From Rhizobium sp. Q54 (GTDB lineage Bacteria; Pseudomonadota; Alphaproteobacteria; Reyranellales; Reyranellaceae), in assembly GCA_945903635.1 (NCBI GenBank), contig CAMDOT010000018.1, positions 1 through 46,701 on the forward strand: a stretch of DNA of 46,701 bases, read 5' to 3'. The notes under the pieces are model-generated. The model saw nothing but the letters and a program-made list of their open reading frames with translations. It ran no database searches and was not told where the DNA came from. Both the position numbers and the translations under genes were made by a program. Positions 9,107-17,517 of this stretch are shown piece after piece. The first letter of the stretch is position 1. Each line of letters starts with the position of its first letter.

Positions 9107-9321
9107 CGCCAACCTCGACCGAGGTCATGGCGGCGCGATCGGCCTATGCGGCGAAGGCAAATGCAACCAACTTGGCCGTCGTTCGGAAGGTTCAGAAGAG
9201 CGGCGTGGTCTCTCTGGCAGGCATCGCGCGTACGCTGGAGGCGAGAGGCGTAAGAACGCCCGGCAGGGGGCGCACCCAGTGGCAGCCCGTGCAGGTGTCA
9301 CGCCTTCTAGCAGTGGCTTAG
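9103..9321 (+). CDS. Fragment resembling a serine-recombinase C-terminus
   Basis: A 72-residue frame beginning with GTG at 9103, overlapping the preceding stop (GTGA). The sequence SLAGIARTLEARGVRTPGRGRTQWQPVQVSRLLA resembles the C-terminal helix-turn-helix tail of resolvase/invertase-type recombinases (pattern: IA..LN.RG..T.RGG.W....V.R.LA). The catalytic serine domain is absent. It may be a decayed recombinase, or a small stand-alone DNA-binding protein translated from the same mRNA as the two genes before it. Confidence 0.5.
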   Translation: MTPTSTEVMAARSAYAAKANATNLAVVRKVQKSGVVSLAGIARTLEARGVRTPGRGRTQWQPVQVSRLLAVA

Positions 9322-9371
9322 CGGTGATCTTGGGATGATTCCGAACATTACACTAAACCGTGCTGCTTTGG

Positions 9372-9409
9372 TCTCGTTGTGTGAACAAACGCGCTTTCGC
9401 GAAACGAGA
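9372..9409. promoter_or_regulatory. Inverted repeats just upstream of the OLD-nuclease gene
   Basis: TCTCGTT (9372-9378) and AACGAGA (9403-9409) form a 7-bp inverted repeat. The palindrome TTTCGCGAAA (9395-9404) overlaps its right arm. The structure ends 5 bp before the ATG at 9415, so it could act as an operator or occlude the start codon in mRNA. Confidence 0.4.
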
Positions 9410-9414
9410 ACCTA

Positions 9415-11229
9415 ATGCCTCTTCATCGATTTACCCGGGTGGAGTTCTCGCGGTTCAAAGCGTTTCGCAATTTTTCCCTTGAACTCAAGCAGTTCAATAT
9501 TCTTGTTGGTCCGAACAACGCTGGCAAATCAACCGTTCTAGCCGCGTTCAGAATCCTCGAAGCCGCGATGCGTCAAGCTCGCCGCCAACAACCACACAAC
9601 GTGCCTAGTGGTGCCGGACGCGTTCCAGGTTACTACGTCGACATCAGGGCCATATCGGTCGCTGAGGAAAATATCTTTCATGACTATGATGAAAGCGAAC
9701 CCGCGACCGTAGTGTTTCACTTGTCCAACCAGAATACTCTTACGCTCCACTTTCCGGAGCGGGGTACCTGCATCCTCTTCGCGAAGGTCGCGGGAACGAC
9801 CGTTGCTAGTGCCGTGGCCTTTCGATCTCACTTCGATTGCCCAATTGGTTTCGTGCCCATTTTAGGCCCCGTCGAACACCACGAGCGCATGCGGACCGAG
9901 GCCACCGCAAAACGAGCACTATTTACTTACAACGCAGCCCGCAACTTCAGAAATATTTGGTTCCACTACAATCAGGACTTCGACACTTTTCGTGACATAC
10001 TGCAGCGTACTTGGCCTGGAATGGATATTGAGAAACCTCGTGTGGAGACATCACATGGGGAAGCTCGACTAGTAATGTTCTGTCTGGAGAATCGCATTCC
10101 GCGCGAAATTTTCTGGGCCGGATTCGGCTTCCAAGTCTGGGCACAGATGCTCACACATCTAATCCACGCCAGCGAGAAGTCCCTATTTCTCATTGATGAG
10201 CCAGATATCTACCTGCATTCGGAGCTGCAACGGTTGCTACTCAGCCAACTCCGCAATCTCGGTCCTGATATCCTTATTGCGACTCATTCGACGGAAATCA
10301 TCACCGAAGCCGAAGCAGACGATATTGTTTTGGTGTCCAAGGATGCAACCCGTGCCCGCCGCATTCGAGAGCCTTCCCAACTTCGGGAAGTGTTCCGAAT
10401 ACTTGGATCCAGCATCAATCCGATTCTCACGCAAGTAGCCAAGACTAGGCGAGTCCTGTTTGTCGAAGGGAAAGACTTCCAGATTATTGGCAGGTTCGCA
10501 CAACGACTTGACCGTCCCGCAATCGGCAACCGAGAAGCCTTTGCTGTAATTCCAATCGAAGGCTTCAACCCGGAGCGAGCAAGGAGCCTGAAGATGGGCA
10601 TGGAGGAGTCTCTTGGTGGGCCAATAATCGCCGCAGTTGTGTTGGATAGAGACTACAGATCAGAGGCGGAGTGCTCTTCGATTGCTGAGAAGTGCGGGCA
10701 GTTTTGTGAATTTGTGCAGATCCTAGAGCGTAAAGAAATCGAGAACTTCACGCTAATTCCAGCTGCGATCGATCGGGCAGCCGCTATTAGAGTAGCAGAT
10801 CGTGTCAGTCGCACAGGAGTTGCTGCCAAGTATGAGAATGAAGCCGGCCGTATCCTTGCTGAGTTTGCTGCCAGCAAGAAATCGTATGTCGCGTCCCAAA
10901 TGCTCACAGCCCGCCGACTGTTCGAACGATCAGCCTTGTCGCACGTGCATGAAACCACACTGGCGGAATCTTCACTTGAGACACTCGAAAGAATTTGGTC
11001 GGATGAGGCAACGAGGCTCCAACTGATCCCTGGAAAAGAAGCGCTCAGCGCGGTCAATAGTTGGTTGCAGGAGAAGTATCGCGTAACGATCAGCCCGACA
11101 GCAATCATTGACGCATTGATTATCGAAGAAGTCCCCGCAGACATGTTGACTCTTGTAAACATGCTCTCGGAATTTGCTACAACTAGGCCCGCGACCACTC
11201 GCAGAGACCCACGACAGGAAACGGCATAA
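9415..11229 (+). CDS. OLD-family endonuclease: ABC-type ATPase fused to TOPRIM domain
   Basis: The 604-residue protein has an N-terminal SMC/ABC-like ATPase domain. Walker A is GPNNAGKST (residues 32-40), Walker B is SLFLIDEP (D261, E262), and a switch histidine is H291 in IATHST. A TOPRIM domain follows: VLFVEGKD (E351), VVLDRDYRS (D411, D413) and an ILERKEIENF motif. This order is that of OLD nucleases, which act as anti-phage effectors alone, with a GajB-type helicase (Gabija), or with retrons. No UvrD-like helicase, reverse transcriptase or ncRNA is seen beside it, so a class 1-like, stand-alone OLD is the best reading. A fused PARIS-like AriA-AriB arrangement is a weaker alternative. Base composition is lower in GC than the neighbours. 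Confidence 0.88.
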   Translation: MPLHRFTRVEFSRFKAFRNFSLELKQFNILVGPNNAGKSTVLAAFRILEAAMRQARRQQPHNVPSGAGRVPGYYVDIRAISVAEENIFHDYDESEPATVVFHLSNQNTLTLHFPERGTCILFAKVAGTTVASAVAFRSHFDCPIGFVPILGPVEHHERMRTEATAKRALFTYNAARNFRNIWFHYNQDFDTFRDILQRTWPGMDIEKPRVETSHGEARLVMFCLENRIPREIFWAGFGFQVWAQMLTHLIHASEKSLFLIDEPDIYLHSELQRLLLSQLRNLGPDILIATHSTEIITEAEADDIVLVSKDATRARRIREPSQLREVFRILGSSINPILTQVAKTRRVLFVEGKDFQIIGRFAQRLDRPAIGNREAFAVIPIEGFNPERARSLKMGMEESLGGPIIAAVVLDRDYRSEAECSSIAEKCGQFCEFVQILERKEIENFTLIPAAIDRAAAIRVADRVSRTGVAAKYENEAGRILAEFAASKKSYVASQMLTARRLFERSALSHVHETTLAESSLETLERIWSDEATRLQLIPGKEALSAVNSWLQEKYRVTISPTAIIDALIIEEVPADMLTLVNMLSEFATTRPATTRRDPRQETA

Positions 11230-11346
11230 ACGGCTTTTTGAGAGTTGGTGCTTCCAACGCTAACGTTTGGGGTAGGTCTGGGGGTATCTCGCCCACAATG
11301 AATTGGTAGAGTGAGACTAAGCAATGGCTTAGGCGCGCTATGTGCT

Positions 11347-11371
11347 TCCCACTCTCTTCCGCCAACTCCTC
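11347..11371 (+). repeat. Right attachment-type direct repeat
   Basis: An exact copy of 7261-7285, the 3' end of tRNA-Sec plus 7 bases, with no tRNA body in front of it. It marks the right end of the island. The 117 bp between the OLD gene and this copy contain no gene. Confidence 0.85.
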
Positions 11372-11424
11372 CGATAGGGACCTCTGCCAGCTGGCTATTG
11401 CATACCCGGCATGCGAACGCCGAT

Positions 11425-11453
11425 TTGCAGGTTCAATAGGAAAATGGTAAGAA
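11425..11453 (+). promoter_or_regulatory. Promoter-like element, partial third copy
   Basis: TTGCAG (11425-11430), a 17-bp spacer and TAAGAA (11448-11453). The first 11 bp, TTGCAGGTTCA, match the elements at 39759 and 45345. Beyond that the spacer diverges, and the -10 is poor, so this copy is the weakest of the three. Confidence 0.3.
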
Positions 11454-11492
11454 ATTGACTATCTTGGCGGGAGTGCGCTTCCGCTGATCCAG

Positions 11493-11532
11493 GCCCGTCC
11501 GCGCCCCGCCCAGGCGCTGTAGCGGGCTTTTT
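11493..11532 (+). terminator. Bipartite stem-loop with T-tract
   Basis: Outer stem GCCCG (11493-11497) with CGGGC (11523-11527) encloses a second stem GCGCC/GGCGC (11501-11505/11513-11517). TTTTT follows at 11528-11532. It lies 120 bp after the right island repeat. It could be the original terminator of the selC transcript, now separated from the tRNA by the island. Confidence 0.5.
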
Positions 11533-11640
11533 CATGTCCCGTTTGTGTCTCCCGTTTTGCCCAGGAGTTGCCAGTGTCCGCTTTCGTTTATTGCGTCACC
11601 TCAAGCGGCATCGGCCACGACTCCGCCTGCGGCCGGCGAC

Positions 11641-11700
11641 GAACAACTCCGAACAATTTGAACACGAACAGAATCGAAGACGCGTTGGTGTCCTTTTTGA
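11641..11700 (+). repeat. Imperfect direct repeat, copy A
   Basis: These 60 bp match 27371-27430 at 49 of 60 positions without gaps, including an identical 18-bp stretch at 11658-11675 (TTGAACACGAACAGAATC). Weaker similarity continues for about 100 bp. Copy A precedes the adhesin gene and copy B follows the block of exoprotein genes. The remaining part of the 11372-11901 gap holds no convincing gene; two short overlapping frames here have no recognisable features. Confidence 0.65.
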
Positions 11701-11901
11701 CATACCTGAAAGGCCTGTTTTATCGGCGTTTCTTCGAGCGCCCTTTGATAAAAACGCGATTCGTTGCGATTTTGTGTTCAAAAACGTCGATTTCACGCTC
11801 AAGTCTTTGGTGCAAATCCGAGCGATGAATGGTTAAAAGAGGCCTTCCGGGTAGCTTAGCGTAGTTCATGCCGTCGATCCCGCGATGGTCAGGGGAATAC
11901 G

Positions 11902-14900
11902 ATGGCAGTTGTCGTCTCATCGATCGAAACCAATGTCGGCACGGGAACATTCGGCCCCTGGCAGGAAATCACCTTCACGGTCAATTTTTCGGAGATCGTG
12001 GACGTAACGGATGTGCCGACCCTCACGCTGAACAATGGCGGGGTCGCAAGTTACTTTGACGGCAGCGGCACCTCGACCCTGACCTTCACCTATACGGTGG
12101 GCGATACCGGTTCCGGACAGGATACCGCCGAGCTGGCGGTGGCGGAGCTGATCGGCACCGTCCTGTCGAACGCCGACCTTGAGCCGGTGAGCACCGCCGG
12201 CTTCCCGTTCAATTTTCCCAACGAGTCGATCGACACGACGGGCGATGTCGATGGCGACGTGGCGCTCACGATATTCGAAACCACGATCAACGCTTCCCAG
12301 AACACGTCCGTAATGTTCGAGGTGCTGGGCCTCGATGACGATGCCACGGCCGATATCACCTTCAGCAGCAACGGCGGCGGCGATCCGTACGTCGTGCATG
12401 TGACGGCAAACGGCGTCGGCTTCGCCGACCTGTCGAGCCTGATCGACGGGGACATCAGCACGATGCTCGGCGTGACCGACGGGGTGGGCAACCACGCGAT
12501 CGCCTTCGGCTCATCCTTCACCCTCGACACGTCGGTGCCGTCCAGGCCGGGGCCGTTGCAGCTCGCGCCTGAAGATGACTCGGGTTTGTTCGATTCCGAT
12601 GGCATCACGCAAAACACGTCGAACCTGACGATCAGCGGTGCGTCCGACGACGGGACGACGGTCTCGTTGTTCGAGGATAGCGACAGCAACGGCGTGATGG
12701 ACGGCGACGAGACGGTGCTCGCGACGGTGCCGACGGTCGGCGGCAGCTTCTCGGCCGACATCTCGCTGGGGGAGGGCACGCATCGCATCGTGGCGTTCCA
12801 GACCGATGCGGCGGGCAATACGAGCGAGAACTCGATGCCACTCGACATCACGGTCGACACGACGGTGGATGCGGGCGGCGACCTGGCGCTGGTTTTTGCC
12901 CATACGGTCATCGGCGGCGCCGAGGTATACACGGTGCCGTTCACGGTCGACGGCCTGGATGACGACGTCATCGATGCGTACATCACAATCTCTCACGAAT
13001 TTGGGTCGTATGATTGGCCCGTCTCTAACGGTCCCATCGACCTGTCGTTCTTCAGTTCGGTCAACACGAGCCTCACCGTCACGGACCGGGCGGGCAACAC
13101 GACGACCGTTCCTGGCCCCACCCTCACGATCGATGCCTCGGCGGACGCCGACCACGACCTGATACTGACGATCACGGGAAACCCGGACATCAGCGCGGCC
13201 ACCAAGGCCGCGGTGGAGTTCTCGTTCACGGGTCAGGACACCGACGTGGTCGCGGCGCGGGTGGTCTTTACGGACCGCATGGGAACGGAATTCACGGTCA
13301 CCGACGCCCTGACAACGACCGTGGCCGACCTGTCGTCCTTCGTCGACGGTCCCTTCACCGCGGAACTCTTCGTGACCGATGCGGTGGGCAATACGGGATA
13401 TGCCATCAGCGGGCAGCCGCTCAACATGAACACCACGGCGGACGCCGACGATGCCGCCACCCTGACGGTCGATCGCCTGATCAGCGGAGACGAACTCGGC
13501 GCCGTTAGCTACACGATTGCCGGCGTCGATGATGACCTGATGACAGGTTTCATCGTCTTCACCGACAGTCTCGGGAACAGTCACCCTCCGGAGTACATCA
13601 CCGGCAACGGCACCTTCACGGTCGGCCTGTCGGACTTGGTCGATGGCCCCATCACCTCGGTGCTGACGATTGTCGATACGGCCGGCAACTCGGTGGACAT
13701 TGTCGGAAGCACGTCGCTGATCCATACGGCGGGGCCGCTCTCGATTTCGATCAACTTTTTCCGGTCGCTGGGCCCGGACGCGGCCGATCAGCTGTCGGAT
13801 TTCGCGGAAGTGATTCTGGAGAACAACGCCGCGGGATTCGCGTCGCTGACGGCCGAAGAAATCGCAACCTTCGGTCCGGCCGGCGTGACATCGATACGCT
13901 CCACGTCGGGTTCGCTGGCGCTGACGATGGCCCAGTACGACGCCTTGGGAACGGTCGATGTGACTGAGACCGACACCGTGACGTTGCGTGATATCGGGGC
14001 CAACTTTGCCGCTTTGGATGGCGCACTGGTCGGCGGCATCGACAGGCTCGATGCCACGGACAACGTGCTGTCGCTGACGGTGGACCAGGTCTTGTCGGTG
14101 CTTGACGGTGGGCCGTCGCTGACGAATTCGGACGTTGTGACACTGACCGGTACACAGGACGACTTGATCTGGGTGAGTCTGGACCTTTCCAGCCTCGCCC
14201 CCGCGGGCGTCGACAGGATCGATGCGGACGACGACAGCCTGTCGCTCTTGGTGTCGCAGTATCAGCTCCTCGGCGGGGTGGTGTTTGCGGATGACGACAC
14301 GGTGACGCTGGCCGACCAGAGTGCAAGCTTCGAGTCTCTCAGTTCCCGCATGTTCGAACGCTTTGCGGCTTCGGGCATCGACATTATCGATGAGGTCGAC
14401 GACCGCCTGGTCCTGACGGTGGCGCAATACAACGCACTGAACGGTATCGAGCTCACCGACTCCGATGAGGTGACGCTGCGCGACTCCGGGTCGCTCCTCG
14501 CCGGGCTGGACTTCGCTGCCGCGGCCGACGCCGGCATTGATGTGCTCGATGCTTCGAAGGATGCGTTGTCGCTGACCGTGTCGCAGTATGAGGCGCTGAG
14601 TGCAGCGTCGCTCGAGCTCACGTCGGGGGACGTTGTGACGCTGGCTGATGTTGGCGCCAGCTTCGCAGGGTTGGACCTCCTCGCACTGGAAGCGGCCGGC
14701 ATCGACAAACTCGATGCCACGGACAACGTCCTGTCGCTGACGATGGATCAGTACTCCGGGGTAGGCGCGGTGACGCTGACGTCGGCGGACATGGTGACGC
14801 TGGCCGATTATGGCACCAGCTTCGTTGGAGAGGACTTGGGACTGCTGGCTGGCTGGGGTATCGACCGGATCGATGCCACCGGCGACGACACCTTGTCGAT

Positions 14901-16344
14901 CACTCTCGGCCAGTTCAATGCCCTCGGCAGGGTTCTCCTGACGGACGCCGACACGGTGACGCTGACCGACATGGGTGCATCCCTCCAGGCTCTCAATACC
15001 CGCGCGCTCGGCCGCCTGGCGGCCGCGGGCATCGACAGGATCGATGCGGACGACGACCAGCTGACCCTGTCGATGGCGCAATACAACGCGCTGAACGGTG
15101 TCGCGCTCAGCTCCTCCGACGTGGTGAGGCTGCACGACGCCGGGTCGGTTCTCGCCGGGCTGGACTTCGCTGCCATGGCCGCCGCCGGCATTATTGTGAT
15201 CGATGCGTCGAAGAATGTGATGTCGCTGACGGTGGCGCAGTATCAGGCGTTCGATCCGACGTCGATTGCGCTCGAAGCGTCGGACGTCGTGACGCTGGCC
15301 GATAATGGCGCCAACTTCGCAGGGGTGGACTTCGCCTCGCTGGACGACCGGGGCATCGACAGGATCGATGCCACCGGCGGATTGTCGCTGACGGTGCAGC
15401 AGTACCAGGACCTTGGCGGGGTGGCGCTGACAGCGGCAGACGTGGTGACACTGGCCGACGATGCCGCCAACCTCACTGGACTGGACGACTTCGGACCGCT
15501 GGCTGGCAGGGGTATCGACCGGATCGATGCCACCGGCGACGACCCCTGGTCGCTCGACCTCGCCGAGTTCAACGCGCTGGGCAAGGTTCTCCTGACGGAC
15601 GACGATGCCGTGACCATCGTTGGCACAGACGGCAACGACAAATTCACCTTCTCGTGGCAGACCTTTACCGACAACGACAAGGTCGAGGGCGGCGACGGGA
15701 CGGACACGCTGACGTTGGTCGGCGATTACGCGGACTTGCTCACCTTCGGGGCCGGCAGCCTGTCGGGCATCGAAAAGCTCGTGGTCGGTGCGGGGCATTA
15801 TGACTTGTCCGTCGCCAACGGTGCAGCCGGCGCCATGCTGGGCGTGTACGCGACGAAGCAGGGTGCCTCGGATTCACTGAGCTTCGATGGGTCGGCTGAA
15901 ACCGCGGGATCGTTCAAGTTCTACGCTGGCCCAGGCACGAACACATTCACCGGTGGAAGCCATAGCGACGCGGTGATCGCGGGCAGCGGAATGGACATTG
16001 CGCGCTACACGGCCGCGTCACAGTCGCTTCTCGGCAGCCACGACACGATCACCGGGTTCGATGCCGGCGTCGACAAGTTCGACTTCGGGCACGCCGTAAC
16101 GGTCGATGCCGGCGCCGGCGGCGCTCTCTCGGCTTCGACGATGTCTCAGGTTCTCGAGTTGGCGTTCGCGGGTTTGCAGGACAACCATGCCGCGGTGTTC
16201 ACGGCGACCGGCGGCTCGTACAACGGCTCCAAGTTCCTGGTGGTCGATATGAACCACACGACCGGCTATCAGGCCGGTGCAGATATCGTCGTGCAGCTCT
16301 ACGGCAGCATCGGCACCATCGACACCGACACTTTCATGATCTGA
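11902..16344 (+). CDS. Large secreted Ig-like/repeat adhesin-type protein with type I secretion C-terminus
   Basis: A 1480-residue acidic protein without a Sec signal peptide. Residues ~1-85 form a bacterial Ig-like fold of the type ITFTVNFSE...PTLTLNNGG...GSGTSTLTFTYTV. Residues ~105-620 hold further beta-sandwich modules (DTSVPSRPGPLQL, ITVDTTVD, VTDRAGNT, VTDAVGNT). Residues ~640-1235 are 11 copies of a ~55-60-residue unit with core GIDRIDATDNVLSLTVAQYNAL..LTSADVVTL split across the copies. The C-terminus has GTDGNDKFTF, DTITGFDAGVDKFDF and an ending DTDTFMI, typical of RTX/type I secretion substrates. The start has AGGGGAA 5 bp upstream. Surface adhesin is the likely role. No type I transporter genes are in the window. 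Confidence 0.82.
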   Translation: MAVVVSSIETNVGTGTFGPWQEITFTVNFSEIVDVTDVPTLTLNNGGVASYFDGSGTSTLTFTYTVGDTGSGQDTAELAVAELIGTVLSNADLEPVSTAGFPFNFPNESIDTTGDVDGDVALTIFETTINASQNTSVMFEVLGLDDDATADITFSSNGGGDPYVVHVTANGVGFADLSSLIDGDISTMLGVTDGVGNHAIAFGSSFTLDTSVPSRPGPLQLAPEDDSGLFDSDGITQNTSNLTISGASDDGTTVSLFEDSDSNGVMDGDETVLATVPTVGGSFSADISLGEGTHRIVAFQTDAAGNTSENSMPLDITVDTTVDAGGDLALVFAHTVIGGAEVYTVPFTVDGLDDDVIDAYITISHEFGSYDWPVSNGPIDLSFFSSVNTSLTVTDRAGNTTTVPGPTLTIDASADADHDLILTITGNPDISAATKAAVEFSFTGQDTDVVAARVVFTDRMGTEFTVTDALTTTVADLSSFVDGPFTAELFVTDAVGNTGYAISGQPLNMNTTADADDAATLTVDRLISGDELGAVSYTIAGVDDDLMTGFIVFTDSLGNSHPPEYITGNGTFTVGLSDLVDGPITSVLTIVDTAGNSVDIVGSTSLIHTAGPLSISINFFRSLGPDAADQLSDFAEVILENNAAGFASLTAEEIATFGPAGVTSIRSTSGSLALTMAQYDALGTVDVTETDTVTLRDIGANFAALDGALVGGIDRLDATDNVLSLTVDQVLSVLDGGPSLTNSDVVTLTGTQDDLIWVSLDLSSLAPAGVDRIDADDDSLSLLVSQYQLLGGVVFADDDTVTLADQSASFESLSSRMFERFAASGIDIIDEVDDRLVLTVAQYNALNGIELTDSDEVTLRDSGSLLAGLDFAAAADAGIDVLDASKDALSLTVSQYEALSAASLELTSGDVVTLADVGASFAGLDLLALEAAGIDKLDATDNVLSLTMDQYSGVGAVTLTSADMVTLADYGTSFVGEDLGLLAGWGIDRIDATGDDTLSITLGQFNALGRVLLTDADTVTLTDMGASLQALNTRALGRLAAAGIDRIDADDDQLTLSMAQYNALNGVALSSSDVVRLHDAGSVLAGLDFAAMAAAGIIVIDASKNVMSLTVAQYQAFDPTSIALEASDVVTLADNGANFAGVDFASLDDRGIDRIDATGGLSLTVQQYQDLGGVALTAADVVTLADDAANLTGLDDFGPLAGRGIDRIDATGDDPWSLDLAEFNALGKVLLTDDDAVTIVGTDGNDKFTFSWQTFTDNDKVEGGDGTDTLTLVGDYADLLTFGAGSLSGIEKLVVGAGHYDLSVANGAAGAMLGVYATKQGASDSLSFDGSAETAGSFKFYAGPGTNTFTGGSHSDAVIAGSGMDIARYTAASQSLLGSHDTITGFDAGVDKFDFGHAVTVDAGAGGALSASTMSQVLELAFAGLQDNHAAVFTATGGSYNGSKFLVVDMNHTTGYQAGADIVVQLYGSIGTIDTDTFMI
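13818..15630 (+). repeat. Tandem coding repeats with a 654-bp super-repeat
   Basis: Eleven units encode the AQY/ID repeats of the adhesin. Units 4-7 resemble units 8-11 one to one. For example, GGCGCAATAC at 14421 recurs at 15075, and GGTTCTCCTG at 14931 recurs at 15585, both 654 bp apart. This points to duplication of a four-unit block. Confidence 0.7.
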
Positions 16345-16424
16345 GCGGCGGAAACTTCGCATCCTTTCCGGTCAGGCGTCGCCGGCGGTATTGCGTCGGC
16401 TTCGCGCAGCACACGCGCGAGCTT

Positions 16425-16444
16425 TGCGACACGGTAGTGTCGCA
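16425..16444. terminator. Hairpin between convergent genes
   Basis: A perfect 8-bp stem TGCGACAC/GTGTCGCA with loop GGTA lies between the ends of the adhesin gene (plus) and the Bug-receptor gene (minus). There is no clear T-tract in either direction, so a terminator role is only suggested by position. Confidence 0.35.
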
Positions 16445-16458
16445 CCGCAGACGGCCGG

Positions 16459-17445
16459 TCAGTCGAGCTTTACGCCGGCAGCATCGACGACCTTCTGCCA
16501 TTTCTCGATTTCGGTCCGTATGCGTCTGGTGAATTGCGCGGGTGTCTCTCCGCCCAATTCGGCGGCCTGTTCTTTCCAGATGGTCTGAAGTTTCGGGAGT
16601 GACATTGCCTTCGCGATTTCCGCGTACATCCGGTCGACGATCGGTTGGGGCGTCCCCTTGATCGCCCATAGGCCATACCAGGTGGAGACGATCCAATACG
16701 GGAGCCCGACTTCAGTGGACGTCGGAATGTCGGGAAACTCTGCAGAACGGGCAGGGGTCGCTAGCGCGAGGCCGACGAGGCGGCCGGCACGGATCTGCGA
16801 GGCCGAGGTACCCATTGCGTCGAACATCATGTCGACGTTGCCGGCGAGCAGGTCCTGCATGGCGGGGCCTGCACCGCGATAGGGCACATGCGTCATCTCC
16901 GTCCTGGTCTCCATCTTGAACAGTTCGCCGGAAAGATGATGGGCGGTTCCGATTCCAGAAGAGGCGAAATTCACTTTGCCCGGATTGGCGCGCACGTGGG
17001 CGATCAGCTCGGCGACCGTCTTCACCGGCAGGCGATTGGGATTGATCGAGATCACCTGCGGCACCGAGGCGATCATCGTGATCGGCACGAAGTCCTTCTC
17101 GATGTCATAGTCGAGCTGCTTGTAGACACTCGGGGCGATGGCGTGATGTACGGCACCGACGAAGAATACCGATCCATCCGGCTTCATCTTGGCGGCCTGG
17201 GAAGCCCCTACGGTACCGCCGGCGCCGCCGCGATTGTCGATGACGATCTGGCAGCCGAGCTGCTCGCCGACCTGGGCCGCCAAAGGCCGCGCAAACACAT
17301 CCGTGCCGCCGCCGGCCGGGAAGGGGTTGATCCAGGTGATGCTGGCGGGCGGCCACTTTCCCTGAGCCCGCGCGGCAGCAGGTGCCACCGACGCGGCAAG
17401 ACCCATCTTGAGCATATGACGTCGTAAGGCGAGTAATGATCTCAT
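16459..17445 (-). CDS. Bug-family (TTT) periplasmic substrate-binding protein
   Basis: The 328-residue protein has an N-terminal export signal (RRHMLKMGLAASVAPAAARAQ, cleaved near residue 28). It then shows the Bug-family pattern: WINPFPAGGGTDVFAR, IVIDNRGGAGGTVGA, NFASSGIGTAHHLSGELF, HVPYRGAGPAMQDLLAGNVDMMFD and PTSTEVGLP. Such proteins bind carboxylates for tripartite tricarboxylate transporters. No TctA/TctB membrane genes are adjacent, so it is an orphan receptor, common in alpha- and betaproteobacteria. The ligand cannot be told from sequence. It diverges from the gene at 17518. Confidence 0.92.
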   Translation of the reverse strand: MRSLLALRRHMLKMGLAASVAPAAARAQGKWPPASITWINPFPAGGGTDVFARPLAAQVGEQLGCQIVIDNRGGAGGTVGASQAAKMKPDGSVFFVGAVHHAIAPSVYKQLDYDIEKDFVPITMIASVPQVISINPNRLPVKTVAELIAHVRANPGKVNFASSGIGTAHHLSGELFKMETRTEMTHVPYRGAGPAMQDLLAGNVDMMFDAMGTSASQIRAGRLVGLALATPARSAEFPDIPTSTEVGLPYWIVSTWYGLWAIKGTPQPIVDRMYAEIAKAMSLPKLQTIWKEQAAELGGETPAQFTRRIRTEIEKWQKVVDAAGVKLD

Positions 17446-17517
17446 CCTTGTCCCTCATGCGCGGACGATTTCATGCAAGAACCCGACCACAACTATCGAA
17501 TATCTCGGCAAGTTCCC

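Larger units (their letters stand above)
7286..11371 (+). mobile_element. Genomic island integrated at tRNA-Sec
   Basis: A 4.1-kb segment lies between two exact 25-bp copies of the tRNA-Sec 3' end. Its base composition is visibly more AT-rich than the flanking operons, most clearly in the ATPase-nuclease gene at 9415-11229. It encodes a membrane-anchored protein, a small secreted protein, a fragment resembling a serine-recombinase C-terminus, and an OLD-family ATPase/TOPRIM nuclease. No complete tyrosine or serine recombinase is present, so the island is either immobile, mobilised in trans, or has lost its integrase. tRNA-Sec is a known integration hotspot in enterobacteria; its use here is inferred from the repeat. 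Confidence 0.8.

Noticed and set aside
9322-9414. A retron ncRNA or reverse transcriptase partner for the OLD nuclease
   Set aside because: The interval is only 93 bp and no reverse transcriptase motif occurs in the island.
12511-15798. A 1095-codon open frame antisense to the adhesin gene
   Set aside because: It mirrors the repeats of the plus-strand protein and has no recognisable domain or start signal.
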